From assembly GCA_020446945.1 (NCBI GenBank), contig JAGRDS010000024.1:1-62719 (forward strand): a stretch of DNA of 62,719 nt. Reading direction: 5' to 3'. The notes under the pieces were generated by a model, which was not told where the DNA came from, ran no database searches, and saw only the letters and a list, made by a program, of their open reading frames with translations. The stretch comes from Parvularculaceae bacterium. GTDB lineage: Bacteria > Pseudomonadota > Alphaproteobacteria > Caulobacterales > Parvularculaceae. How positions within the stretch are numbered: the first letter of the stretch is position 1; each line of letters opens with the position of its first letter. Made by a program: the position numbers and the translations under genes. Shown here piece by piece: positions 46,435-55,683 of the stretch.

Positions 46435-47952
46435 GTGAACGTCAACGCGGTCAAGCCATGGGAACGCCGGGCGATATTTTTCATTCTCGCCGCGGCGACG
46501 GCGCTTCGCGTGTACAAACTCGATAGCCCGCTCTGGTTCGACGAGATGGCGACGGTCATCAACTACGTTCGCGCGCCGTTCGCCCAGGTGATCGCAGATT
46601 ATTCGTCGTTCAACAATCACCTCTTTTACAGCATCCAGGCGAAGCTGTCGGTGCTGGCCTTCGGCGAATCGCCCTGGTCGCTTCGATTTCCGGCGCTGTT
46701 GTTCGGCGTCGGATCGATCTGGCTCGTCTGGCGGATTGCGCGGCGCTATTGCGATCCGAAAGTCGCCTTGCTTTCGGCCGCATTGCTCGCCGTCTCGTAC
46801 CACCATATCTGGTTCACCCAGAATGCGCGCGGCTATACCGAGCTTATGTTCTGGTCGCTCGCCGCGCTTGCGGCTTTCGAAGCGAACAGACAAAGCGGCG
46901 ACTGGCGGCGCTGGCTGCTGTTTGCGCTTTGTCTCGCCTGCGCGATGTACACGCATCTCACCGCAGCGTTTTTCGTTGCAGCGCTCGGCCTGACATGGAT
47001 CGCGACGCTTGCGGCGAGGCGTTTTCCGCGCCTTCTCCCGTCGGCGCTTGCAGCGCCCGCCGGCGCGGCGCAATGGACGCCGCTTTTCGGTTTCGCGCTC
47101 GGCGGCGCAATCACCATACTTTTGTGCCTGCCCGCCATTTCGCAGATGGCGACGCTCATCGGCGCGGTCGACGACACGGTTGATATCGACGTTATGGCGG
47201 AATACCGAAATCCGCTTTGGTCTGTCGCCGAGGGGTTTCGAACCATCATCGGCGGCTCAGCGCTTATGGCTGTCGCCGCGCCTGTGGCGACCGTCGTCAT
47301 GATTGTCGGCGGGGTGTCGCTGTGGAAACGCGCGCCGGCGTTCGTTCTTGTCGCAATCTTGCAGATTCCCGTCACGCTGATCGCGCTGTCGATTGTTTCG
47401 ATGCGCGTCTGGCCGCGCTTCTTTTTCAACGAATTCGCCTTTGCAAGTGTTTTCATCGCCGAGGGCGCGTTCGTTCTGGCGTCATTTATCGCGCCCTGGA
47501 TGGAGCGCCGCGGCGTGTTGAAGGCAAGTTCGGGCTCGCTGTTCCTCGCCGGCGCCGCCGCGATGCTGGCCGCATCGATGACGATGGCGCTGCGCAATTA
47601 CACGATGCCGAAACAGAATTTCGAAGCGCCATTGAGAATGCTGGAAGCGCAAGGCGCCGAACCCGTATCGGTCGGCGTCGTCGGCTGGGCTTATGTTCCG
47701 TACCTCAATTTCTACGAAAAGGACTGGAAACGGCTCTACGCCGCATCTGATATCGCGGCGCTTAAACCGACTGACGGCCATATCTGGGTCGTATCGGCCT
47801 TCCCGGCCAGAACGTCGCGGGCGAACGCCGACATCTGGGCCGTATTGCAGCGCGATTTCGAAGTCGCCGGCGCATGGCCCGGCTCGCTCGGCGACGGGCG
47901 CGTCATGCTTTTCCGTTCGAAAGATCAGCTTTCGGAGACAAGCGTGCGGTAA
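46435..47952 (+). CDS. GT-C membrane glycosyltransferase (GT39/ArnT-like)
   Basis: A 505-aa protein with about eleven membrane helices and a soluble C-terminal domain from about residue 390. LDSPLWFDEMATVINYVRAP in the first external loop carries the D-E pair of GT39/ArnT enzymes, which take sugars from polyprenyl carriers in the periplasm. SYHHIWFTQNARGYTELMF is also typical. It starts with GTG after GGGGAGG. Its end overlaps the facing GT4 gene by 28 bases. Confidence 0.82.
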   Translation: MNVNAVKPWERRAIFFILAAATALRVYKLDSPLWFDEMATVINYVRAPFAQVIADYSSFNNHLFYSIQAKLSVLAFGESPWSLRFPALLFGVGSIWLVWRIARRYCDPKVALLSAALLAVSYHHIWFTQNARGYTELMFWSLAALAAFEANRQSGDWRRWLLFALCLACAMYTHLTAAFFVAALGLTWIATLAARRFPRLLPSALAAPAGAAQWTPLFGFALGGAITILLCLPAISQMATLIGAVDDTVDIDVMAEYRNPLWSVAEGFRTIIGGSALMAVAAPVATVVMIVGGVSLWKRAPAFVLVAILQIPVTLIALSIVSMRVWPRFFFNEFAFASVFIAEGAFVLASFIAPWMERRGVLKASSGSLFLAGAAAMLAASMTMALRNYTMPKQNFEAPLRMLEAQGAEPVSVGVVGWAYVPYLNFYEKDWKRLYAASDIAALKPTDGHIWVVSAFPARTSRANADIWAVLQRDFEVAGAWPGSLGDGRVMLFRSKDQLSETSVR

Positions 47953-49046
47953 AGCGCCTCGACGCGCGCATGCATGACTTCCGGCTTGAACCGGTCCTCA
48001 CGCAATAAAAGGCGCGCCGCCGCCGACATCCGTCGGCGCAGCTCGTCATTCCTCACCACTTCAAGGACGGCGGCGGATATCGCTTCGACATCGCCGATCG
48101 GCGTGACCCGCCCGGTTTCCGGCGAAATGAGTTCCTTGACGCCGCCGCAATCCGTCGCGATCGCCGGCAGCCCGGCCTGATAAGCCTCGACGATCGTAAA
48201 CGGCAACGCCTCCCAGCGCGATGTCAGGAGAAAAGCGTCCGCGGCGTTGAGATAAAGATGCGGCGTCTCGCTTCGACCTGCGAAATGAAGTCCGTCAAGC
48301 GCATTCTCTTTTTCAGCGAGCGCGCGCAACTCATCTTCCTGCGGTCCGTCGCCGACGACGACGAAGCGAATGTCGGGCGCGGTTTCGCGCACCCGCTTCG
48401 AAACGTCGATCAGCGTCTCGACGCCTTTTTGCGGCGTCAGCCGCGCGACGGTGACGACGAGCCGGCTTGCGTCCTCGCCAAGCAACCGGCTGCGCAATTC
48501 GGCGACGCGCGCCTCGTCGATAGCGGGCGCCGGTTTGACGCCGAGCCCGATGGCGACGGCGCGCGCGCGCGGCAGGCCGAGCCTTACAAGTTCGTCCGCC
48601 CCGTTCTCGCTGACGGAAATGACGCGGCTCGCGCAGCCGCGCGCGATCGATGCGTATTGCTTCATCCGCGAAGGTTCCGCGCCGTGAAAGGTCAAAACGA
48701 TCGGCGTTTTCCCGCCCAGCGTCGCCAGTTTCGAAATCAGTGCCGGCGCCGATTCATGCGCGTGAATGAGATCGACCGGGTTGCGCGCCAGATGCCTGCG
48801 CAGCGTCGCGGCGCTTTTGGCCAAAGCCGACAGACGGCTCATCATGCCAGCGCCGTGATCTCCGCCGGAGACCTCCTGCGAACCGATCGCGACAAATTCA
48901 GGATCGACATCCGGCCCGCGCCATGGCCCCGGCGTGCCGGCGAAGGTCACGTTATGACCGTGTTCGCGCAGCCACGCGCCAAGTTCGAGCGCATGGCGGG
49001 CGATGCCCCCGACGCCGAATTTCGTACAGAACATCAAAATGCGCAA
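47925..49046 (-). CDS. glycosyltransferase family 4
   Basis: A 373-aa GT-B transferase. FCTKFGVGGIARHALELGAWL is the N-terminal loop, VVTVARLTPQKGVETLIDV the start of the donor domain, and SRWEALPFTIVEAYQAGLPAIA the E-x7-E region. No good ATG start exists. TTG with GGA seven bases upstream gives the usual N-terminus; an ATG four codons later is the alternative. Convergent overlap with the GT-C gene. Confidence 0.86.
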   Translation of the reverse strand: MRILMFCTKFGVGGIARHALELGAWLREHGHNVTFAGTPGPWRGPDVDPEFVAIGSQEVSGGDHGAGMMSRLSALAKSAATLRRHLARNPVDLIHAHESAPALISKLATLGGKTPIVLTFHGAEPSRMKQYASIARGCASRVISVSENGADELVRLGLPRARAVAIGLGVKPAPAIDEARVAELRSRLLGEDASRLVVTVARLTPQKGVETLIDVSKRVRETAPDIRFVVVGDGPQEDELRALAEKENALDGLHFAGRSETPHLYLNAADAFLLTSRWEALPFTIVEAYQAGLPAIATDCGGVKELISPETGRVTPIGDVEAISAAVLEVVRNDELRRRMSAAARLLLREDRFKPEVMHARVEALYRTLVSES

Positions 49047-49196
49047 AATCGTATTCCATATTGACGCGAAGCGGGATTGACGCAAAGGAGGCGCCGCAAT
49101 TCCTAGCGGCGTTCGCGGCGGGGCCAAACACGTGTTGGCGCAACGAGGCGACTGTGTCTAGGTTCGCAGCGGAACGGAGGCGGCGGCATTGCGGAC

Positions 49197-50414
49197 ATGA
49201 TCCATATCGGCGTTGATGCGACGTGCTGGACCAATGACCGCGGCTATGGGCGATTCACGCGCAGCCTGATAACGGCGCTCGCCGCGCGCAGGGGCGATTT
49301 TCGGTATACGCTGGTTTTCGACCGGCCGCCCGAATTCGCGCCGCCGCCCGGGGTGGAGGCGATCAGCGCGGATCTGGACGCATCGTCTGCTAAAACCGCC
49401 GACGCCACGCGCTCTCCGTTGCGAATGCTGAAGACGGCGCGGCGCGCGGCGGCGGCGAAATTCGATGTCTTTTTCTATCCCGCGGTGTTTTCGTATTATC
49501 CGCTTCCCGCGCGCACGCCCTGCGTCGTCTGCTTTCACGACGCCACGGCGGAGCGTTTTCCAAAGCTCATCTTTCCCTCGCGCCTCAATTCGTTTTTCTG
49601 GTCCGTGAAGACGGCCGCCGCGCGCCTGCAATCGACGCGCGCCATGACGATTTCCGCGTCGTCGGCGCGCGATCTTGAAAATATCCTGAAAATCCCCGCC
49701 GGGCGCATCGACATCATAACCGAAGGACCGGACGCGGCGTTCAGGCCGATGGATATCGACCGCGCCAGGGTGCGCGCAGAATTCGATATACCCGCCGACG
49801 CGCCGACCCTTGTTTATGTCGGCGGATTCAACAGGCACAAAAACGTCCTCGCCCTGTTGAACGCGATGAAAAAAGTCGCGCGCGCGCGCGCCGACGCCGT
49901 TCTGGTCGTTGTCGGCGATCTTTCCGGGCGCGGCTTCTGGGACAATCGCGCCGAACTGCTCGGCGCTGTCAAAGATGACGCCGCTTTGTCGAAATGCGTC
50001 AAGTTTCCGGGTTATGTTCCGGATGCGGCGCTGGCGGAATTGTTCAACGCCGCCGACGCGATGGTTTTCCCCTCGCTGTGGGAGGGATTCGGCCTGCCGG
50101 CCGTCGAGGCGATGGCGTGCCGCCTGCCTGTCCTCGCCAGCAATATCAGCAGCCTTCCCGAAATCGTCGGCGAGGGCGGCAAATTTTTCGATCCGTACAA
50201 TGAAGACGAAATCGCAGCCTGCGTGACGGACTTTTTGAACGCCCCGAAGGAATGGGCGTCGATGCGCGCGCGCGCCGGCGCGCAGGCGAAAAAATTCACC
50301 TGGGAAAGAGCGGCCGAACTCGCCGAAGCGAGCTTTCGCAAGGCGGCGCGGTTGCCGCCGCGCACCCCGCCGAAACCGGCGAACGCGATCGCCCGGGTAA
50401 ATACCGGCCGATAA
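49197..50414 (+). CDS. glycosyltransferase family 4
   Basis: A 405-aa GT-B transferase. It has IGVDATCWTNDRGYGRFTRSL at the N-terminus, TLVYVGGFNRHKNVLALLNAM opening the donor domain, and SLWEGFGLPAVEAMACRLPVLAS with the E-x7-E motif, closest to mannosyl/rhamnosyl-type GT4 enzymes. The ribosome site is poor (GGAGG lies about 20 bases away). It is the last recognisable glycan gene at this end of the locus. Confidence 0.87.
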   Translation: MIHIGVDATCWTNDRGYGRFTRSLITALAARRGDFRYTLVFDRPPEFAPPPGVEAISADLDASSAKTADATRSPLRMLKTARRAAAAKFDVFFYPAVFSYYPLPARTPCVVCFHDATAERFPKLIFPSRLNSFFWSVKTAAARLQSTRAMTISASSARDLENILKIPAGRIDIITEGPDAAFRPMDIDRARVRAEFDIPADAPTLVYVGGFNRHKNVLALLNAMKKVARARADAVLVVVGDLSGRGFWDNRAELLGAVKDDAALSKCVKFPGYVPDAALAELFNAADAMVFPSLWEGFGLPAVEAMACRLPVLASNISSLPEIVGEGGKFFDPYNEDEIAACVTDFLNAPKEWASMRARAGAQAKKFTWERAAELAEASFRKAARLPPRTPPKPANAIARVNTGR

Positions 50415-50545
50415 AAACAAGGATAAATTCTATCGGCGCGCCGGCGCGGCGCATCGCCGGCATTAGGCTAAAATTGCGCGGGGTTTCTTATGGAGAATTA
50501 CGCTCATTTCACGTGACTCTGAGGGTTCCGCGAAGGGCGTTTCAA

Positions 50546-51874
50546 ATGCGCGTTGATATTGATCATCAGGATATCGCCGAGCTGTTCGAGGAAACCGAAC
50601 GCCGGCGCGGCGCGGCGAGAAAATCGCTTGCGTTCTCGCTCGGCTCGCTCGCCGTGTGCGCCGCGGCGGCTGTTTTTTTCGGCTGGCGTGCGATAAACGC
50701 CATCGCCGCGTCAAACGCCTCGACGCCGGCGTCCGGGATCTTGTCGGCGATGCGCGGCGCGCCCGGCCCGTTCATGGACCTCGGCGCATGCGCGGCGATT
50801 ATTGTTCTGGCGATTTCGCTTGCCGTCGCGATCTTGCGCCAGCGCCGGAAAGAAGCGGCGATCCGGCGCGATGAATTCTTGCAAAACGCATTGATGACCG
50901 GCCGCTTCGAATACATTTTCGCGCCGGAAATGCTCGTTATCAAAAGCGCGCATTCGGTCAGGAAAATCTGCTGGGCGAATTTCAGCGCGATGGAGAACAA
51001 TCGGCGAAACATAATTTTCAGGCGCAAGGACGGCGCATTCGAATTCATTCCAAAGAACGTATTCCCGAACAGCCAGTTCGGCGATTCATTGTTGGTGAAG
51101 CACGAAAAATCCGTTGACAAAACTTGCCCGCTCGAACTCGCCAACAGTGCGACGCCGCTAAGCGTCACTTTTGAATCGACGCCGGCCGATTATGCTGATT
51201 ATGAAGAACTGCGGTTGCGGCGGCGCGAAGGCCGCTTGCATTTCCTTCGGCGCGTTTACAACTGGCGCCTGTGGCCGGCGTATCTCTTTCTTGCGTTTTC
51301 AGCGCTTGCGCTTTTGCTGGCGGTCTCCGCATTCGCGCACTCGCAACTTGTAAACGCCGGCATGGCGGCGGCCTTTTTCGCGGCTGCGATTTTCGTCTTT
51401 CATCGCAATTCGCAGTTGTTTCGCGGCGCGGATTTTCCGTTCCGCAAGGACGCCGCCTGGCCTTACGCGCAATCCGATCTCGTCAGCGTTCAATTGACGC
51501 GCGAAGGCGTTCGCCGCCAGCGTCACGGAGCGGGCGAGCTGATCGGCTGGTCCGCGATCGGGGGATATGTCGAAAGCCGCCGGTTCGGATATCTCGTCAT
51601 CGCGCCGGGCGATGCGATCGCGTTGCCGAAACGCGCTTTCGTCAGCGCCGCCCATTTCAACGATTTCAGGCTGCGCGCCAAAGCGTGCATCGCCGGCGCC
51701 AGAAACGAACAGGCCGCGCGAAAGCGCCAGCGTATTGTCGGTTCGATCGGCGGCGGCGCGAAGGCGCCGGGCGCAAAAGCGGAGAAAACCGCGGTGGTTG
51801 CGAAATCGCGTCCGGCGAAAAAGAGGGCGGCGTCGAATTCGCAGGCGCGCGCGGTGAAAACCGGCGCCGCCTAG
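50546..51874 (+). CDS. membrane protein with two YcxB-like domains and a basic tail
   Basis: A 442-aa protein with two halves of the same plan: a pair of membrane segments followed by a small domain. The first domain reads KICWANFSAMEN to FEFIPKNVFPN, the second ELIGWSAIGGYVE to IALPKRAFVSAAHF; both match the YcxB-like C-terminal domain (W-x-x-I/F ... IPKxxF). The last 40 residues are Lys/Ala-rich like histone H1 tails. AAGGG eight bases upstream sets the start. Function unknown. It shares the stop site CTAG with the next gene. Confidence 0.75.
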   Translation: MRVDIDHQDIAELFEETERRRGAARKSLAFSLGSLAVCAAAAVFFGWRAINAIAASNASTPASGILSAMRGAPGPFMDLGACAAIIVLAISLAVAILRQRRKEAAIRRDEFLQNALMTGRFEYIFAPEMLVIKSAHSVRKICWANFSAMENNRRNIIFRRKDGAFEFIPKNVFPNSQFGDSLLVKHEKSVDKTCPLELANSATPLSVTFESTPADYADYEELRLRRREGRLHFLRRVYNWRLWPAYLFLAFSALALLLAVSAFAHSQLVNAGMAAAFFAAAIFVFHRNSQLFRGADFPFRKDAAWPYAQSDLVSVQLTREGVRRQRHGAGELIGWSAIGGYVESRRFGYLVIAPGDAIALPKRAFVSAAHFNDFRLRAKACIAGARNEQAARKRQRIVGSIGGGAKAPGAKAEKTAVVAKSRPAKKRAASNSQARAVKTGAA

Positions 51875-52506
51875 CCGCCGCGCCGGTTAAGCCAGGTGCG
51901 GCATCCGGCGCCGACGACCTTGCCTTCCGTGCGCGCCGTCCACCCGGCGGTCCAGGCCTCGCCGCCCTGCGTCCCGAAAGCGGAACGGCACTGCATGAAG
52001 CCGGTGCGATATTGCGACGACAAAACGCTGGGGTTCGTTCCCGCGAGGTTCATGCCGGCGCGATAGCATTCGCAGATGTCGGAAAACGCCTGAGGCCGTG
52101 CAAGGCTCGCCGAGATTTCGGGCGTGCGGACCTGCGCCGGCATGTCGCCGGGCGCCGCGCCGATCGAACCTTTCAGCGCGACAATCGCGGCGATCATCGC
52201 GGCGAGCGCGAGAATTCCGCCGAACATCAATTCAATATTGGGCAGCGCGACCCGAACGCCGGACACGCTCGACGCGGCGCCGGTCTCTTCTATCGGCGCC
52301 TGCGCAACGGCAAACTGCTGGATGCGCTCATAGGTGCGCCCGCAATCCTTGCATTTCTGGATGGGCACGAACTGGCGATTATCGCAGCCGGCGCGTTCGC
52401 ACCCCTCAGACCCGCATTCCGGATTGGAACAGAGAAACCAATTGCCGCCGCAAGTCTTTCCCTTGCGCGCGCCCTCGCACTTTTTCGGAACCTGACCCGA
52501 CGCCAT
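51871..52506 (-). CDS. Cys-rich membrane protein of unknown function
   Basis: A 211-aa protein I do not recognise. Residues 10-57 hold nine cysteines in pairs (CEGARKGKTC, CSNPECGSEGC, C, CKDC), suggesting a zinc-ribbon module. One membrane helix lies near residues 92-113, and a C-terminal domain with four more cysteines (CECYRAG, MQCRSAF, AGCRTWL) follows. The two Cys-rich parts would lie on opposite sides of the membrane. Confidence 0.7.
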   Translation of the reverse strand: MASGQVPKKCEGARKGKTCGGNWFLCSNPECGSEGCERAGCDNRQFVPIQKCKDCGRTYERIQQFAVAQAPIEETGAASSVSGVRVALPNIELMFGGILALAAMIAAIVALKGSIGAAPGDMPAQVRTPEISASLARPQAFSDICECYRAGMNLAGTNPSVLSSQYRTGFMQCRSAFGTQGGEAWTAGWTARTEGKVVGAGCRTWLNRRGG

Positions 52507-52644
52507 ATCCCCTGCTCGCTACTGCCGCCATACCTGATCCCCGGCGGCGGCCCCCATTGGTTAACGATGCGGCGGGGCGGACCGATTGTCAAACCGGGAA
52601 AACGCACCAGAATGGGGCCGCCTCAACCGATCGGAGCGGGCCGG

Positions 52645-53775
52645 ATGCGAATCGCCATTATCGGAGCGGGCCTCGCCGGGGCGAGCGCGGCGCTGGCGCT
52701 GGCGCAGGCCGGCGCGCAGACCGCCGTATTCGAGCAATTCGCCCTGCGCCATGACAAAGGCTCGTCCCACGGGCCGACGCGGCTTTTCCGCACCGCCTAT
52801 TTCGAGCGTCCGGATTACGTGCCGATCCTCAAACGCGCGCTCGCCGGCTGGCGGCGCCTGGAGCGCGCGGCGGGCGAAACGCTGTTTCACCAGACCGGCG
52901 TTGTCGAAGCGGGCCCGCCTGACGGTTTCCTGATGCCGGGGCTTGCGCGCGCCGTCGCCGAGCATGACCTTCCGGTCGAGCGGCTGTCGCGGGCGGCGCT
53001 AAAACGCGATCATCGCAATCTCGTCCTGCCCGAACATTTCGACGCGATTTTCGAAAAGGACGCCGGCTTCATTCTCTCCGACAGGGCGCATGGCGCGCTC
53101 CTTCGCCTTGCGCGCGAATGCGGCGCGCGCCTTGCGCCCGATACGCGCGTCACGAGGTGGGAGCCGGCGAAAGACGGCGTTGCGATCTGGACCGCGCAGG
53201 GAAAGGAAATTTTCGACCGGCTCGTCATCGCCGCCGGATCGTGGGCGAATGCGCTTGTCGGCGTTGAGGCGGCGAAAATCGAAATAGCCGAGATGAGCGT
53301 TTTCTGGCGCAAGCCTGCAACGCGCGATTTCAATCTCGACGCGGGATTTGCGCCCTTCGGCGTCGAAACGCAGGACGGCGAATTCTATTACGGCTTCCCC
53401 GCGATCGACGGCGACGGCGTCAAACTCGGCGAACACACGCGGCGAAGCGCGATCGCAAGTCACGCGGATCGAACAGATGCGCCTGCGCCCGGCGAGGAAG
53501 CCATGATCGACACATTCCTCGAACGCTTTATTCCCGCCCTCGCCCACCGGCCGGGCGCGCATCAGCGCTGCCTTTACGAGATGAGCGCCGACGGCGATTT
53601 TCTCATCGACCGCCATCCCCTTTGCGACCGCGTCATTTTCCTCGCCGGCCTTTCAGGACACGGGTTCAAATTCGCGCCGGTCCTCGGCGAGGCGATCGCA
53701 GCGATGGCGCACGGCCAGGCGACGCCCGCCGAATGGGAATTCCTGTCGCTTCGCCGTTTCGCCGCCTCGCCTTGA
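52645..53775 (+). CDS. monomeric sarcosine/N-methyltryptophan oxidase-like flavoprotein
   Basis: A 376-aa FAD enzyme of the MSOX/SolA family, which demethylates N-methyl amino acids and makes hydrogen peroxide. It has IIGAGLAGASAALALAQAG, the family motif SSHGPTRLFRTAYFE, LVIAAGSWAN, and QRCLYEMSADGDFLID, where the cysteine is the covalent flavin site of the family, then GLSGHGFKFAP. A much longer frame upstream is non-coding. The exact substrate is not readable. Confidence 0.88.
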   Translation: MRIAIIGAGLAGASAALALAQAGAQTAVFEQFALRHDKGSSHGPTRLFRTAYFERPDYVPILKRALAGWRRLERAAGETLFHQTGVVEAGPPDGFLMPGLARAVAEHDLPVERLSRAALKRDHRNLVLPEHFDAIFEKDAGFILSDRAHGALLRLARECGARLAPDTRVTRWEPAKDGVAIWTAQGKEIFDRLVIAAGSWANALVGVEAAKIEIAEMSVFWRKPATRDFNLDAGFAPFGVETQDGEFYYGFPAIDGDGVKLGEHTRRSAIASHADRTDAPAPGEEAMIDTFLERFIPALAHRPGAHQRCLYEMSADGDFLIDRHPLCDRVIFLAGLSGHGFKFAPVLGEAIAAMAHGQATPAEWEFLSLRRFAASP

Positions 53776-53829
53776 CGCGGCGCGCGCGAACACGCACAGA
53801 GCCCGGCGCGTGAACCCTTTTTGAACCAG

Positions 53830-55404
53830 ATGACGAACGCCTATCTCAACCGCCGCACCTTCGCGATCATTTCGCATCCGGACGCCGGCAAGACGACGCT
53901 GACGGAAAAGCTGCTCTATTTCTCCGGCGCGATCCGGCTCGCCGGCGAGGTGAAAGCGCGCGGCGACCGCCGGCGCGCGCGTTCGGACTGGCTGGCGATC
54001 GAACAAAAGCGCGGCATCTCGGTGACGACCTCGGCGATGACGTTCGAACACGCCGGCTGCATCTTCAATCTCCTGGATACGCCGGGCCACGAGGATTTTT
54101 CCGAGGACACCTACAGAACGCTCACCGCCGTCGACAGCGCCGTCATGGTGATCGACGCCGCCAAGGGCATCGAAACCCAAACCCGTAAACTGTTCGAAGT
54201 CTGCCGCCTCAGGGATATTCCGATCATGACCTTCATCAACAAGGTCGATCGCGAAGGGCGCGATCCGTTCGAGCTGATCGATGAAATCGCCGACCAGCTG
54301 GCGCTCGACGTTTCCCCGCAGGTCTGGCCGATCGGCGCGGGCGGAGAATTCGCCGGCTGCTACGACATGGCGACGAACCGCCTGCTGCTGGAAGACGGCG
54401 GCGACGCCTCGAAATTCGGCGAGACAATCGAGCTTTCCGGTCCGGACGACGCCAGGCTAGACGAAATCGCCGGCGCGGGCCTTGCTGAGAAAACGCGCGA
54501 ACAGATGGAGCTGGCGCGCGAAGGCTATGCGCCGTTCGATGTCGAACAATACGCGCACGGCGCCTTGACGCCGATCTATTTCGGATCGGCCCTGAAGGAA
54601 TTTTCAGTCCGCGAACTGTTGCGCGACATTGGAAAATACGCGCCGCCGCCGCGCCCGCAGCAGGCCGGCGATGTCGACGTTTCGCCCGAGACCGACGCCG
54701 TTTCCGCCTTCGTCTTCAAGGTGCAGGCGAACATGGACCCCAATCACCGCGACCGCATCGCATTCGTGCGCATGTGTTCGGGCGAATTCAAGCGGGGCAT
54801 GAAGCTTAAGAATTCGCGCACCGGCAAACAGCTCGCCGTCAACGCGCCGATCTTTTTTCTCGCGCAGGAACGCAACCTCGCCGAAGAGGCTGTCGCCGGC
54901 GACATTGTCGGTATTCCCAATCATGGCGCGCTCGGCGTCGGCGACACGCTGTCGGAAAAAGACGGCGTCCGCTTTTCCGGCCTTCCCGATTTCGCGCCGG
55001 AGATCATCCGCCGCGTACGTCTCGACGATCCGATGAAATCGAAACAGATGAAGCGCGCGATGATCGCGCTCGCCGAGGAAGGCGCGGCGCAGATCTTTAC
55101 GCCCGCGCTCGGTTCGGATTTTTACGTCGGCGTCGTCGGCGCGCTGCAACTGGACGTTATCGAGGAGCGGCTGCGGGCCGAATACGGCGTCGCCGCAGCG
55201 ATGGAGGTCTGCGGTTTCGAAGCCGTTCGCTGGCTCGGCGGGAATGAAGCGGCGATCGTGAAATTCGCCTCACTCAACCAGACCGCGATCGCGCATGATC
55301 GTTACGGCGGACCCGTTTATCTCGCGCGCTCGGCGTGGGAGGCGGGTTACGCGGAAGAAAAGAACCCCGACGTCAAATTCCTGAAAACCCGCGAACGGGC
55401 CTGA
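53830..55404 (+). CDS. prfC: peptide chain release factor 3
   Basis: A 524-aa GTPase that recycles RF1/RF2 after peptide release. G-motifs are SHPDAGKTTLTEKL, RGISVTTSAMTFE, DTPGHEDFSEDTYR and NKVDREGRDP, with the RF3-specific C-terminal domain. A TTG three codons upstream is also possible; neither start has a clear ribosome site. It stands alone on the plus strand. Confidence 0.95.
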   Translation: MTNAYLNRRTFAIISHPDAGKTTLTEKLLYFSGAIRLAGEVKARGDRRRARSDWLAIEQKRGISVTTSAMTFEHAGCIFNLLDTPGHEDFSEDTYRTLTAVDSAVMVIDAAKGIETQTRKLFEVCRLRDIPIMTFINKVDREGRDPFELIDEIADQLALDVSPQVWPIGAGGEFAGCYDMATNRLLLEDGGDASKFGETIELSGPDDARLDEIAGAGLAEKTREQMELAREGYAPFDVEQYAHGALTPIYFGSALKEFSVRELLRDIGKYAPPPRPQQAGDVDVSPETDAVSAFVFKVQANMDPNHRDRIAFVRMCSGEFKRGMKLKNSRTGKQLAVNAPIFFLAQERNLAEEAVAGDIVGIPNHGALGVGDTLSEKDGVRFSGLPDFAPEIIRRVRLDDPMKSKQMKRAMIALAEEGAAQIFTPALGSDFYVGVVGALQLDVIEERLRAEYGVAAAMEVCGFEAVRWLGGNEAAIVKFASLNQTAIAHDRYGGPVYLARSAWEAGYAEEKNPDVKFLKTRERA

Positions 55405-55551
55405 TGCGCCGCGCGCGCGAACGCGCGGGGCGCCGATCATCCCGCGTCCGGCGCCGCCCGATTTATCTCGGACGACCCGCATAGAAGCCGCGCCGCCCGG
55501 AACGATGATTCACTTGTCAAAGAGCCGGCGCCGCCCTTTCAGGATGCGCCC

Positions 55552-55591
55552 AAAACCAAAATCGCCGCCGCCCGGTGAGGGGCGGCGGCGA
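55552..55591 (-). terminator. Rho-independent terminator
   Basis: On the minus strand a perfect 12-bp GC stem (TCGCCGCCGCCC with its complement) and a 6-base loop are followed by TTTTGGTTTTGGG. It lies about 90 bp past the last stop of the TonB-receptor operon, which it ends. Confidence 0.82.
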
Positions 55592-55683
55592 CGGGAGACA
55601 TCCAAAGGCCAAACGCATTTTGAATCAAGCCCCTGTTTTGGGGAAAACGCCTGGCGGCGCACACGCAGCCGGCGTATCGCGCG

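Noticed and set aside
49158..50420. 420-codon open frame on the minus strand
   Set aside because: Complete shadow of the GT4 gene; Arg-rich sequence without domains.
51271..52644. Upstream extension of the sarcosine-oxidase-like frame
   Set aside because: It overlaps two other genes in different frames and has no domain; the flavin motif starts at the chosen ATG.
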